Assembly (NCBI GenBank): GCA_008933995.1
Contig: WARS01000033.1
Span: 3,892,763-3,956,762 of the forward strand
Direction: 5' to 3'
Source of the DNA: Datnioides undecimradiatus
Taxonomy: Eukaryota; Chordata; Actinopteri; Lobotiformes; Datnioididae
DNA: 64,000 bases
Part shown: positions 40,492 through 50,790 of the stretch, piece after piece
Numbering within the stretch: the first letter of the stretch is position 1
Layout of the letters: the number at the start of each line of letters is the position of its first letter
Position numbers and translations under genes: made by a program
Notes under the pieces: generated by a model
What the model saw: only the letters and a program-made list of their open reading frames with translations
What the model was told of the DNA's origin: nothing
Database searches by the model: none

Positions 40492-43400
40492 TTTGTGTGG
40501 GTTGGTTGGTGTGCAGTCGCAGGCATACAATGGTAGCCATTGTTGCGGTTATCCTGAACCGATCTGACGTTTGCACCAGCGGACAATTTCTCTTGAATGT
40601 TGTAGAGAATAATAATCAGTCCGGGGTTTGAGATGTTTATCTTGACCCTCGCACTGGAGCCTCACAGTCAAACAAGTGACCCGATTTTTGATTATTGTTA
40701 TTTTTCCCCAAATCTTTCCTCAATTTTGCTTGGAAACAAAGAGCAGCAGCAGAGTGTATACAGGGTGTGTGAGGGGCCTGGGGCGAAACTTTCAGTAAAC
40801 TGTCAGTCATTACATAGTTATTCATTTGTCATTTCCTTCTGCTTGCTTGTGTGTGATTTCATAGGAACTGGTGCGCTTATGTGGTGACACGCACAGTTAG
40901 CTGCGTGATGGAGGATGGGGTGGAGACGTACATCAAACCTGACTATCAACGCTGTACCTGGGGCCAGTGTCCACGAGTTGCGTGAGTAGCTGTTTCTCTC
41001 CTCTTTTGAATTTCATATGTCCTCGGATCCCTCCTCTGTTTCAGCGAAATCGAATCTACATTCGGCCCTGCTCCTCCGGCTTCCTGTCCTCAGTTCAACA
41101 GAAGTTTGTATCCATCCATATTCACCCCCCGTTTCCTGCCTGTGGATATCAAATCTTTCAACTCTTTTCATTCTGTCTGTTTTCTCTCAGGAGAGTCTGG
41201 TCGGGAAGGTGTCTGGTTATGTCTGGGCCCATGTGTAGCCAGCACATCACTACAGACATAATTACAGCTCAGTACTTGGCTGATTAATCCCTATGGTGAC
41301 GCACTAGTCTCCTGGTCACACATATTACTGCAGCTGAGTAAGCCTGCTGCAGACTTGCAGATCCAGTATTACCGATATTGGAACAAACTCACTATAGATG
41401 TGATTTAATGGATGATTTCTCTACATGTGGATGTTATTTTTGTGAGACAACATTAATCAAGTGCCCCTGATGTTTTTCCTCTTTTGATGTTTTCACCATG
41501 TTGTCTGACCCTGGCCTGGCTGCTTGATCCCCATCCTTGCCAGGGGCCTCGGCCTAAACCTGGGCTATGCTAAGAATGAAGCCTACAAGAGTTCCAGGCA
41601 CCACAGTCTGGTCTCCTGCCCTGTAAAAACAATCTCTTCTTCTTACTCTGTCCTTTTTTCACTTTTTATGGCTCTCCTCCTTTCTTACTCTTTCTCTAAC
41701 TCAAGTGACTCCTCCTCCTGCCATCTCTCCGAGCCCTGTTTTTGTTTTTCCTCTGAGAGTACGTTGGATCCCTTTTTCTCACGCTCTCAGAGCAGGGAGC
41801 TGGAAGATGAAATCTTTTCTATGGCTCAGAAAAGGCTCTGGTTTACCTACAGTGATGTTAGCAGGTTGGCATAAAGGAGTACAACGTGTTGCACTTTCAC
41901 AGTCAGGGTTTGTTAACGTGCCTGTGATGCTGCCATAAATCTTTAGTGAGACTCGTGGCCAATTCTGGTCTATTTATTGCATTATTACTGTAACAAGGAG
42001 TCTCCTCAGTCGCCGAGCTAAATGACACATAAAATATAGAACTTCTGAAGAGCTGTCCAAATAAAACATTCATGTTGTTTTCAGAAGAATAGTCTACGAG
42101 CACGATATTAAGATGTAGTGCTGCTAAATGCAGCTGAATTCTTTTGGAAAATGGGACAAGAATAACACAGAAAGTTTACAAAACACTCTAAATCCCATCC
42201 GTCATCAGGAGATGATTTGTAGATATTTCCAGCTATCTAATGCCTCAGTAGACATTAATATCAGCAGTGTACAGCACTGGTATTTAATACAGGGTTCAGG
42301 GGCGGCCCACTTGTTTATCAGAATCGTACCGCACATTTTAAATCTCAGTGTTGTGATCTGGCACATGTCCCACATTAGTCTGATGTGGTAAGATAACTCA
42401 AATGCTAAGAGTTGACAGCAGTGCTTTGCTGTGAGGCTGTGCTAACTGCAGACACTGCAGTGCTTTGAGCAAAATGCTAACATTGCATTGGCTAACACGC
42501 TCAAAATGACAATGCTAACATGCTGATGTTTAGCTGGCATGTCGGCCATTTTCACCAGCTTTTAGTTCAGCTTGCTAGCAAGCTAACATTTGTTAATTAG
42601 CACAAACACAAAGTGCAGCTAAAGATGACGGAGAAGAATTTGGTCATACAGCAAAAGCTGTTTTGGAAAATGTTTATATCCTGACTGGATAAGAAGTCAA
42701 GGGATCATGACATTCAGTAGGATTCATCCTCTGAGGACCATGAATTTACAAGATATCAGTGTTGGACTGACCATGCAAATTTATACTCATGAGCCATAAG
42801 TTCAAGTTATGAGTCCATGTCACTACTGTTGAATCTCAAGTCAAGTCTCAGTATGAAAATCAGGTCTTGTTAAGTCAAAGCAAATAAAAGTAATAATATC
42901 TGATGTTTCCATTTCATCCTCAGCTACCGGACATACAGGAGGCCGAGGTATAAGGTAGCTTATAAGATGGTGACGGAAATGGAGTGGAGGTGTTGCCATG
43001 GCTACTCTGGAGAAGACTGTCATGATGGGCCAAGGGTAACCACAGACACTCAGGTCAACGGAGGACCCCGCATCACCCAGACTGGCCACAACACAGGTGG
43101 AGGAGAGAGAGGAGAAGGTAGAAGTAGTGAGAAGGTTCAATCAAATCCAAACTGCATCTACTGAAAATATGCTTTAATGTCATCAGAGTGCCATGTGTTA
43201 TGTGGAATGATATCACTACTGCAACGTGCTCAAGATATGCATATCTTCCTCCTTATGTCTTATCATTCGTCATACTCAAACAGTGAATGAATAATTAGTC
43301 CAGGGCTTTTTAGCTTTTAGCAGCACAAAACTAAGACTTATTATTTTAGCTTGCTAGCAGAGGCATGGTACGTTGGTGCGTCTTTACCATGAGGCAATCA

Positions 43401-46400
43401 TCCAACTCTAAATCGTTATAACTCTCCATGTTCATCAGGACTTGCTTGCTTTTCAACTTTCAAATCGAAATCGTTTCACTTGGAAAGACATCACAATACA
43501 GAAGCTCCATACTTTCAAAAGGCTGTTTTATCTGGACTTTGAACATTAAATATTCATGACAAAATAAGTAACAGTCAAAGTTAAAAGGTTATAGAGTTAG
43601 TATGTAATATATTTATAGTTTAACTCAAAAAATACCTAAAGCCTGATCAGCTTCATGCAGGTATGGTTTGATTTCCACAAAATGTCATCACATTTTGATT
43701 CAAATGTTGTTGAACTCTGAGTCCCACTCCACTTTGCACTTTTTTCCAGTGCAAAAGCCAGAACAGGTCAGAGATCTTTGAAAAGAAATCACCCAAACCC
43801 TCATCCAAAGGATATAAATCAAGTTCAACTGAACATATAAAAAGTTCCTTGAAAACATTTTCCAAGAACTCTTAGATGAAAGGTGAAACATCTTCAAGGA
43901 ACTTTCTACAAATACAGTAAATCTTGATTTACACCATTTGGATACCTATGATGTGGATGAATGAGAACCTCCACAGGTAACCCAAACTATTTAAACTGAC
44001 CTTGTCAGTCTTTGTAAGAAGCCAACTGAGAAAAAAGGTTTTCATTGCCTCTTGACTTCTATACAGTTAAAGTCTGAATACTTTGTTGAGCTTACATTTT
44101 TCATTTCCTTTTTTAATGTTGGCTGAAATTCCTTTTCTTTCCAGGTGACAGTGAGAAGATCAGACAGCTGGAGGAAACGATCCGTGGTCTGACCAAAGAC
44201 CTCAACAACATGCAGACCACCCTTCACGGCATAAACCAGCGGCTGTACGATACTTTTGTTTTCAATACATCATGTGCATGTTTTATTTCATGGAGTGCAT
44301 TCACCTGCGCACTAAAATCCTGTTTACATTCAGGAAATTTGGGTCTGCTAGTTTCACAGCACTGATATGAGCCAGTTTACAGGAGAATGCAAAGTACACA
44401 GTATATTATTCCTTGTTTATGTGGTTAATTTTAGCAAGTCAATTTATTGAGATACATTTGTTTATTAACATATGTACAGAGATTTGGGTTGGGAAGGAAG
44501 ATATAAATAGTTAATCCTCAGCAAAAACCTAATAGGATGCTACATAAATACATTGAATGTACCCTCTGACTTGAAGTGTGCACAAGCACATTCAGCTAAA
44601 TTTAGCCTAAATCTTTTACATCCTCTCCACTCACCACTTTCCTGCATATATGATGCATTTAAAATGAGCAAAGTCTTACTAATTCTTTAATCCTCCACTT
44701 TGATGTCATATATTACTTGACATATGGCGCTTTTTATGACAAATATTTGCCAAAACATAAGGAAATCTCTCTCTCTTTGTCTGTGTAGGCCTAGTCTGAA
44801 CGGGGCCGTTGTCGCTGCTGATTCGGCCCAGCCACACATGAAGGAAACCATCAACAGCATCCAAACCAAACTGGACCATCTCTACAACAGGACACAGGTA
44901 AAGATTTGTTTCAGCCTTTATATTTAGCAATGAAATGCAAGTAGGAACAATTTACTTCATGTGGATGTTTGCTTGATCAGGTCCATGACCAGACCCTGCT
45001 CACCCTCAACAACCACCTGGTAAACGGAGGGGGCAATGAACTGGATGGAGTGGCCAAAGGAGGAGTAGGGGGAAACCAGCTGAACAGTCTGAAGGAGGAG
45101 ATACTGACGGAGCTGGAGAAAAGGGTGACGCTGTCCTGCTCTGCCTGCCAGGTGAAGCTCAACCCATAAAAATCAGATCTGCAAGCCTGAGACACATAAT
45201 TCTTACTTCATCACAGCCCTGTTTGGATGTCATCCTTTGGCAAGAACCTTTACATAAGAAACCTGACATTGTTAAACAGAAGACATATTTGATGGTTACA
45301 ACTACAAAAAGTAATCAGATTTCATGTAATCCCTGTGTCATGCAGGTTGGTGTGGAGGATCTCAGGCGCCAGCAGCAAGAGGACAGGGAGCGGATCCAAG
45401 CCCTGGAGAAACTGATCAGCTCCATGGATCAGCACCTGAGGCAAAGCCTGGACATCTCCCGCAGTCACAATGAACGCTTCCAGGCCTGTTGCAACACAGT
45501 CACAGAGCTGGAGAAGAGGTTGTCTGAAGTAGATGCGCGTGTCACCTCCACGGCTAACAAGTGTGACATTGTTAAGGGGCGGCTGGATAAGGAGCTAGCT
45601 GGTATAGGTGGAGGAAAGGGAAGAGTAACAGAAGACAGGTTGAATGGCAGATTGAGAGATTTGGAGAAGAGGGTGAATAACACGGTGAGAAAAGCGGAGC
45701 AGAGGTGTACTAACACTGGGAACAACATGAAGGACAACGTCCAGAGAGACGTCACACAGCTGCGCAACATGGTCCTCAGTCGTCTGGATGACAACAGCTT
45801 CAAGATTGGCAAGCTAGAGCTCGATGTGGCTGTTCTCGGAGATACAGTCACTGACCATAGTCGGCGGTTAAGCCAGCTGGAGAACATAACAACCTTCCTG
45901 GACAGAAGGCTAACATCACTGACAAACATGTGCAATGAAACCTGCGGGTCGAACGGGAAGGGTCGCAAGACTGAAGAAACTGTGAAAACCTTGCAGTGGA
46001 GAGTTGTGGCCAACCAAGAAGAGATCCAGAAGTTCAACACCAGGTTGAATGATTTGTCTGTGTCAGGCGACTCCCTGATTGACAGAGTGATCAACTTATC
46101 AAACGATGTCAAAAAGATAATGGATGTGACAGGGAAGAACGGTGAGCATTTCAACAAGATTGTCACAGAGGTTGAATTGCTTGGCCGTGATTTTGAGGAC
46201 TGCTCCATTTGCAGCAGTGTTGAGGAGGACTTGCGCGCGCTCACCAACTCCACCCAGAGCGGCCTCAGCAAGTGCCAGGCAGAGCTGACAGATCTGCGGA
46301 GAAAGGTTGACTCAGGAGAATCTGTGTGCTCTCAGGTGTGCTCCAACCTTCAGGAGGAGGTAGGACGACTCAGAGAAGAAGTGGAAGAGTGCACTGGGCA

Positions 46401-49400
46401 GTGTAAACTAAACATAAATGATCTCAGGAACCGCTTGGATGGTCATAGTGTTCATAGTGGAAAATTAGGAGGGGATCTGAAGTCCATCCAAGGAGAGCTG
46501 GCTGGAGTCATGGTAACGTTTAACTCCATCAACAACACCCTGAAAAGCCTGGGAAGGACTGTGCAGACACATGGGAATACATTGACTGATCTGACCAACT
46601 CCAAAGACAACATCATCTCTGAGGTAAGAGGATGTGTTGATGGTGAACATAATATGTCTGCTGCTAATGCTGATATTGCTATGACACTTTGTTAATTATA
46701 TTTGGCCTACGTGTCCTCTGAAATGGAAACAATGTCCAATCATATATTTTATATTTTTGTATATAATATGTTTTAGAGGCCTGGACAGCAGTGTCATGGC
46801 CTCTGTTATTGCATTTTTCATAGCGAGCATAGGTTCTTAATTATATTTTCTGTAACTACCTAAGCTAACCAGATATCAACTTAACACAACTAACTTATCT
46901 TTAAGAACTATCTCAGAACATCATTGCTTCTTCCTGAGAATCAGTACCAGAATACACAATTTCTTTCCAGGAAATTATTACATCACAGGCCTGTTTTACG
47001 TTACGTAAAAGTAAAAGCTGTAGAATAGAAGGTCTCCTGAAGCAAAACCCTCAGATCTCCTGACAAAATGTTTATCTCCCCAAATGTTTGAACAAAATTT
47101 CATCCAATCATTGTTGACATATTTTAGTGTGGACCAAAGTAGACTAAGCTGCAATGATGACTGCAAAAATTGGAGTTGTGTAGCATATGATTATGTCCCA
47201 TATTGATTGCTGACAATTGTATGTCCCCTCTGATTTATCTTGGAGTTCTTTGGAGGTTCCGAGCCTCTCTTTGGAAGGCCTTATACCATGTTACATTGAA
47301 CTTGCCCTCAAAATTAAATATAAAAGATAAAGCTACTGTTCTGATAATGAGGGTAGTAACTGGGCCAATGATCTATGTGTCATTTGGTTAACCGGAACAC
47401 ACTGAAATCTTTTCTTTATGGACTTTAAAAACAACATTATATCAGTCAAAACTGCTCTATGGTTATCTTGGCAATGGTGTTTTCACATAATATTATTATA
47501 GTTGGGAAAATATTTGAGCTTATTGCAAACATGGACTTCTTGTCAGACATGCCTTCAAAAATATGCTTACATATTTTTGTGTGTATAAGATACAGTAGGA
47601 TAACAAATTGGAGCAAGGACTAAAAAAAATTTATTTGTACGAGAACTTTGTCAAAAGAAACTCAACCCAAGTACGCACATTAACAAATGTCTACATTCTC
47701 TACAAGGTGGACAATTTACAGAAGGAGCTGACGGAGCACGTTGATGACTCAAAGATTCGATTCGGTGGCCTGGATAAAGAGATACAAATAATAAGGAGCA
47801 ATCTTGTGACAGAGGTGGGGGAGTGCCGGCGGTCAAGCGATGGCCTGGACCGAAGACTCTCCAAACTGGAGGGAGTGTGCGGACGCTTCGACTCTTTTTC
47901 AGACACCCTGGAGAGGATCAAGGAGGGCCTGAACCGACATGTGTCTGGGCTTTGGAGCTGCGTTAATGGACTCAATGTCACCATAACGTCTCAAGGAGAT
48001 CTTATCGACAATATACAGAACGTCCAGCTGGAGAACGTCCACACCGACATACACAGACTGAACGCTTCAGTGTTGGACTTGGTCAAAGAGTTCCACAGTT
48101 TCATCAAGCAGGACTTCAAGGGTGAGTTGCAGAGGACAGAGGGCACGGGATTTGACTTTTTGGACTAGAGATAGCACTCAGTGGAAGGGAGGCAAGGTCA
48201 CAGTGAGGGAAAAATAGACCAAAGAAAGAATCTAGGCTGTCAAGCGTTCACTTAAAGAGCTTATAAAGTCTGCAATCTGTCTGAAGAGGAGTTTTAGTAA
48301 ACATGAGGGTGAACAGCACATCCTGGGTCAGACCACGGCATATGTTTAAAGCTGTCTTGGCGTACTGTTCTTGTTTTTAGAATCCTTCTCAAAGACATTA
48401 CTGCTAAAGAGCATTTGTCATTGTCATTTGCTCTCCTCCAGGTCCACCTGGTCTACAGGGCCCCCGTGGTGAAAGAGGTGAGCATGGACCTCAGGGTCCT
48501 GTTGGACCCCAAGGGAGAGTGGGACCTCCAGGCAGAGAGGGCAAGCAGGGACTAGCTGGACCGCCAGGTAAAGACAACAAACCTGTCTCAAACTACTTTG
48601 CTTACCCTTTGTTTGTTACAATAATATTTATTTGATTCACAAGCTGTATCTCAGATCTCTGGTTTCATTACATCTACTGTAGATAAATTGTTATAAGAAT
48701 AAAAGACGCATGTTAAGAACGACTCTGTTAACTGATTAATTCTCTGTTTCTGTCTTTCATCTTGTGTCTCAGGTCTCAGAGGTGAACAGGGTATGTGTTG
48801 TTCTTACTATAGAGCAGATCAAAGTCCCCATTGCTCTTTGATCTTGTTTCATACTAACTCCTGCTCTCTGTTTCTCCTCTGCGATCAGGTCCTGCAGGGT
48901 CTGATGCCCACGTGCCTCGCCTTTCTTTCTCTGCTGCACTCACTCGCCCGATGAGAAGCCCAGGAACCATAGTGTTCAACGAGATCTTTGTCAATGAAGA
49001 TAACGTGTACAACCCCAGAACAGGTGAGATCTTGCTAAGGTGGAGTTTAAACAGATGCCTGCTTGGATCATTATTTTCTGCTATCCATATCACCTGTCAG
49101 ATCAATTCAAGGATAAGTACTTTAATTTAAAGGGACAAATCACTCAAATGACAACAAACAATTATAGTTTCTTCCATACTGTATTTTTAGGGGCTAATTC
49201 ATTTCATATAAATCTGTCATTTTAAGGGTGATTACATTAAATTGTCTTGCAAAACTCTTTAAAGCTGTCTTGATCCAATCTGCATTTTTTTGCCATTTTT
49301 GTGGCTTTTTTTCATTAATGCATTGACTTTTCTAATTCGGTCTGACAGGTAGTTTTTAATTTGCCTCCAACGTTTATGAAAGTTACTTATCAAACAAGAA

Positions 49401-49799
49401 GCCAAGCATCTTGGAAGTCTTCATTACATAGTAAATGCAAAACATTAAATCCTCTTTGTTACCTGCTTTGCTTCTCCAGGTTATTTCACAGCTCCAGTAA
49501 GTGGGAAGTATTTCTTCAGCGGCATCCTTACAGGACATAAGAACATGAAGATTGAGGCTGTGCTGTCCAAGTCCAACACGGGTGTGGCCCGAGTTGATTC
49601 AGCTGGGTATCAGCCTGAAGGCCTGGAGAAGCCCATGGCAGAAGCCAAACACATCCCTGGAGCCCTGGCTGTCTTCAACATCATCCTGCCCATGGAGGCA
49701 GGGGACACGGTGTGCATCGACCTTGTCACTGGCAAACTGGCATACTCCTCTGAACCCTTGACCATCTTCAGCGGGATGTTGCTGTATGAGACCACCTGA
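28375..49799 (+). CDS. emilin1: EMILIN-1-type elastin microfibril interfacer (12 coding exons, whole gene)
   Basis: Secreted extracellular-matrix glycoprotein of the EMILIN/multimerin family. In mammals EMILIN-1 sits at the elastin-microfibril interface, binds alpha4/alpha9 beta1 integrin through gC1q and restrains pro-TGF-beta maturation through its EMI domain. Seen here: twelve plus-strand exons joining to 3093 nt (1030 residues), close to human EMILIN1 (about 1016). Order: signal peptide (about 1-20), EMI domain (37-112) with seven cysteines (C40, C50, C67, C72, C99, C100, C108), coiled-coil region (about 141-831) with many N-X-S/T sites and scattered cysteines, 18 Gly-X-Y triplets (832-885), gC1q (about 888-1030). 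EMILIN-1 is preferred over EMILIN-2 and EMILIN-3 because the EMI start [14 protein letters not shown] and the gC1q match it best, and human EMILIN-3 lacks gC1q. Teleosts often have a and b copies, and I cannot tell which this is. All exon joins keep frame. Confidence 0.93.
28618..28665. repeat. Possible hAT (Charlie-type) end fragment
   Basis: GGTTCTCAAAGTGAGGTCCG followed by GGGAC resembles the start of Charlie-type hAT elements. It is too short to be sure. Confidence 0.3.
32223..32245. repeat. ATG trinucleotide repeat
   Basis: About seven ATG units directly before the group-A repeat in emilin1 intron 1. A CAT repeat lies at 35902-35920. Confidence 0.9.
32255..33075 (+). repeat. Group-A dispersed repeat copy with a nested element
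   Basis: The two internal subunits AAATGTCTCGACGACTG and AAATGTCTCGACAACTG, then TTTGTCCAGTACTTTGGTTA and GAGCATGTTAGCATGCTGAT, mark the unit. It is cut by the hAT-like element at 32673-32993 and resumes at 32994 through GTTAGCATGGCTGAAGGC to about 33075. Confidence 0.75.
32673..32993. mobile_element. hAT-like non-autonomous transposon (MITE) with 8-bp target duplication
   Basis: A 321-bp element. The left end CAGGGGCGGGCCGT and the complement of the right end CAGTGGTGGGCCGT match at 12 of 14 positions. It is flanked on both sides by the perfect 8-bp duplication TGATATTG (32665-32672 and 32994-33001). CAG-type ends plus an 8-bp duplication are the mark of the hAT superfamily. There is no transposase ORF, so it is non-autonomous. 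Confidence 0.88.
35618..35667. repeat. Alternating palindrome, four 8-mers in alternating orientation
   Basis: ACCAATGC (X) and GCATTGGT (its complement) alternate as X-ACTG-X'-CTTT-X-CAGT-X' over 35624-35667. This makes a perfect 20-bp-arm hairpin (35624-35643 with 35648-35667) that competes with a 14-bp-arm hairpin (35618-35631 with 35636-35649). It is in emilin1 intron 1. Confidence 0.95.
39379..39740 (+). repeat. Group-B dispersed repeat copy in emilin1 intron 1
   Basis: Contains TTAAAGCTGCTATAATCATT, ATAGTGGAACATTTAACAGC, ATATTTCCCTGCAGAGTTGG and GTGCTAATGTTGCTCCACGT. Confidence 0.65.
39886..39911. repeat. Short perfect hairpin, 11-bp arms, 4-nt loop
   Basis: CTTTTAGTCCA and its complement are separated by GTTT. 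It is in emilin1 intron 1, just after a group-B repeat. Confidence 0.85.
40454..40490. repeat. GT microsatellite
   Basis: About 18 GT units in emilin1 intron 1. Other GT/CA tracts of 9-13 units lie at 2540-2559, 14008-14033, 30470-30493, 36430-36452 and, as a compound tract, 50239-50299. Confidence 0.95.
40865..40981 (+). CDS. emilin1: emilin1 coding exon 2 (EMI domain, first half)
   Basis: Codes residues 37-76 and begins with [14 protein letters not shown], the EMI signature. It contains four of the seven EMI cysteines (C40, C50, C67, C72). The acceptor is CATAG|G and the donor GC|GTGAGT. The exon sits 12.4 kb downstream of exon 1. Confidence 0.95.
40982..42923 (+). other. emilin1: emilin1 intron 2
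   Basis: Non-coding intron between the two EMI exons. It contains a minus-oriented group-A repeat (42419-42790). Nothing else is recognised. ORFs here of up to 116 codons do not resemble any family I know. Confidence 0.7.
42419..42790 (-). repeat. Group-A dispersed repeat copy, minus orientation
   Basis: Reads as the reverse complement of the group-A unit: AATGCTAACATGCTGATGTT, then GCTTGCTAGCAAGCTAACAT, then a degraded body with GGGATCATGACATTCAGTAG and TTCATCCTCTGAGGACCATG. It lies in emilin1 intron 2. Confidence 0.65.
42924..43117 (+). CDS. emilin1: emilin1 coding exon 3 (EMI domain, second half)
   Basis: Codes residues 76-141. The segment [19 protein letters not shown] is the EMI core, and C99, C100 and C108 complete the domain. 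A polar linker follows. The acceptor is CCTCAG|C. Two donors are possible in the same phase: AAG|GTAGAA, giving the end used here, and CAG|GTGGAG after 43096, which would shorten the protein by seven residues. Confidence 0.88.
43118..44788 (+). other. emilin1: emilin1 introns 3 and 4 (around exon 4)
   Basis: Apart from exon 4 (44145-44244) this stretch is AT-rich intron sequence with no recognisable repeat or gene. Confidence 0.6.
44145..44244 (+). CDS. emilin1: emilin1 coding exon 4 (coiled-coil start)
   Basis: Codes residues 141-174 (begins [20 protein letters not shown]), a heptad-like segment. The acceptor is TTTCCAG|GTGACA. The donor, CT|GTACGA, is weak but is the only one that keeps the frame into exon 5. 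Confidence 0.85.
44789..44897 (+). CDS. emilin1: emilin1 coding exon 5
   Basis: Codes residues 174-210. The end, about [17 protein letters not shown], is coiled-coil-like and carries an N-R-T glycosylation site. The acceptor is GTGTAG|GCC and the donor ACACAG|GTAAAG. It ends in phase 0. Confidence 0.85.
44981..45151 (+). CDS. emilin1: emilin1 coding exon 6
   Basis: Codes residues 211-267. It has a Gly-rich insert in the middle, then a helical stretch [20 protein letters not shown] with two cysteines. The acceptor is GATCAG|GTC and the donor TGCCAG|GTGAAG. It is phase 0 at both ends. Confidence 0.88.
45346..46623 (+). CDS. emilin1: emilin1 coding exon 7 (large coiled-coil exon)
   Basis: Codes residues 268-693 (426 codons) and is the main coiled-coil block. 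It has long runs of heptad-spaced Leu/Val, repeated LExR- and LSxLE-like turns, many N-X-S/T sequons (for example NNT, NIT, NET, NLS, NST) and paired cysteines. The acceptor is ATGCAG|GTT and the donor TCTGAG|GTAAGA. Both ends are phase 0. In EMILINs this region drives trimer assembly and disulphide-linked multimers. Confidence 0.93.
46624..47706 (+). other. emilin1: emilin1 intron 7
   Basis: A 1.1 kb AT-rich intron inside the coiled-coil region. I see no feature in it beyond the splice sites. The smaller introns 8-11 (48122-48441, 48568-48772, 48791-48888, 49024-49479) are likewise featureless. Confidence 0.6.
47707..48121 (+). CDS. emilin1: emilin1 coding exon 8 (coiled-coil end)
   Basis: Codes residues 694-832. 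It continues the helical region ([23 protein letters not shown]) with the sequons NVT and NAS, and ends at [11 protein letters not shown] just before the collagen stalk. The acceptor is an AAG (CTACAAG|GTG). The donor is G|GTGAGT, which splits the first glycine codon of the stalk. Confidence 0.88.
48442..48567 (+). CDS. emilin1: emilin1 coding exon 9 (collagen stalk)
   Basis: Codes 14 uninterrupted Gly-X-Y triplets (residues 832-873), starting [18 protein letters not shown]. Both junctions split a glycine codon after its first base, the usual phase for triplet modules of this kind. Length is 126 nt. Confidence 0.95.
48773..48790 (+). CDS. emilin1: emilin1 coding microexon 10 (two Gly-X-Y triplets)
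   Basis: An 18-nt exon coding GLRGEQ (residues 874-879). The acceptor is GTCTCAG|GTC and the donor CAGG|GTATGT. It keeps phase 1 on both sides and extends the collagen repeat without interruption. The frame also survives if it is skipped, so its use needs transcript support. Confidence 0.75.
48889..49023 (+). CDS. emilin1: emilin1 coding exon 11 (stalk end and gC1q start)
   Basis: Codes residues 880-925: the last triplets (GPA, GSD), then the first gC1q strands ([34 protein letters not shown]). The acceptor is GATCAG|GTC and the donor ACAG|GTGAGA. Confidence 0.93.
49480..49799 (+). CDS. emilin1: emilin1 coding exon 12 (gC1q domain, stop)
   Basis: Codes residues 925-1030 and the TGA stop. 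It contains the hallmark gC1q strands [19 protein letters not shown] and [15 protein letters not shown] and ends SGMLLYETT. The loop YQPEGLEKP holds Glu974, which aligns with the integrin-binding Glu933 of human EMILIN-1. The acceptor is CTCCAG|G. Confidence 0.95.
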
Positions 49800-50790
49800 T
49801 GAGCGAAGTCTCATTGTGATTAGTCTCTCTGGGTGAAAGTTCAAGCACAAGAGCGACTAATTTGTCTGCTGGACTGTTAGAGACAGAGCCGCTGACCGAA
49901 CAGTCAGTCAGAGACTGAACTAACTGGACTGGATTTATTCAGCAAGGAGAAAAATACATTATATTTTACTTTATGTCCTCATGTCCACAATCATTTTTTG
50001 TGTGTTTCACAGCTTTAAAGAAAACGTTTTGAGCAAAGAGCCATCGTGTTTGTTTCCTCCATGATGTTTTCCTCAGAAACAAGCCACTGCAGAGTCATCC
50101 TATGACTCCATACGTCATGCTGCGCTATAAACTTGAATTCTTTACTGATTACACCGAGATAGCCTTCAGGTCTCATTTGTATAAATGAAAGGCAATTCTG
50201 TAAGATGATACAATTTGAAGGATTTGGGGTTTTTCTCGTGTGTGTGTGTGTGTGTGTGTGTGGGTGTGTGTCTGTCTGTGTGTGTGTGTGTGTGTGTGTA
50301 ATTCACCCGCAGCGTATCAAATGTTCAGTTTATAACGTAGTTTCTCTTCTTCATGCTTGCAGTTTAAATTTGACCACAAGTAAATTCCCAGAAACATAAC
50401 GCTGAATGCCAATTGTGTTGGGGAAAAAAAGGGCTGAGTGATGCAGGCGGAAGGGACACGGTCCAAACCGCTAGTCTTTAGAAGGAAATGCTCAAATGAA
50501 GTCACTGACAGTTCAGTCGAGAAACCGCAGGATTTTATAAATCATACGACAGCAAAACAATAAGACCATTTTAGGACATTAGCTATGCCCAGAAACAGGA
50601 AGGGAGGTGGAGGATGACCAGTGGGAAGAATGGGGATATTTTTTTCTTCTGTCCTAATAAGGGCCATCTAAACTTGGTGGAGGATCAAGTGTTTAAAGTT
50701 AAGAAGTTGTTACCGTCAGCCTATCTTACATAGGATTTTTTATATAGAGCTAACAATAACAAATAATAAAGCCACACATACCCTCCTCTC
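49800..50790 (+). other. emilin1: emilin1 3' UTR (approximate)
   Basis: Sequence after the TGA stop. The first clear AATAAA polyadenylation hexamer is at 50765-50770, so cleavage near 50785-50790 is likely. A compound GT microsatellite lies at 50239-50299. Later hexamers at 51870-51875 and 51877-51882 could serve a longer form. Confidence 0.5.
50765..50770 (+). promoter_or_regulatory. AATAAA polyadenylation signal, likely for emilin1
   Basis: The first canonical hexamer downstream of the emilin1 stop, about 970 nt after it. Confidence 0.5.

Larger units (their letters stand above)
28485..40864 (+). other. emilin1: emilin1 intron 1 (12.4 kb)
   Basis: A long first intron with GT-AG ends. It holds a possible hAT remnant near 28618, GT/CA tracts (29760-29970, 30470-30493, 36430-36452, 40454-40490), an ATG repeat (32223-32245), a CAT repeat (35902-35920), a group-A repeat with a nested hAT-like element (about 32255-33075), an alternating palindrome (35618-35667), a purine-rich block (38530-38900) and a group-B repeat (39379-39740). 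I see no coding exon in it. Confidence 0.75.

Noticed and set aside
45465-46271. A 268-codon minus-strand ORF inside emilin1.
   Set aside because: It is a shadow of the large coiled-coil exon on the opposite strand; the plus-strand frame has the real domain structure and splice sites.
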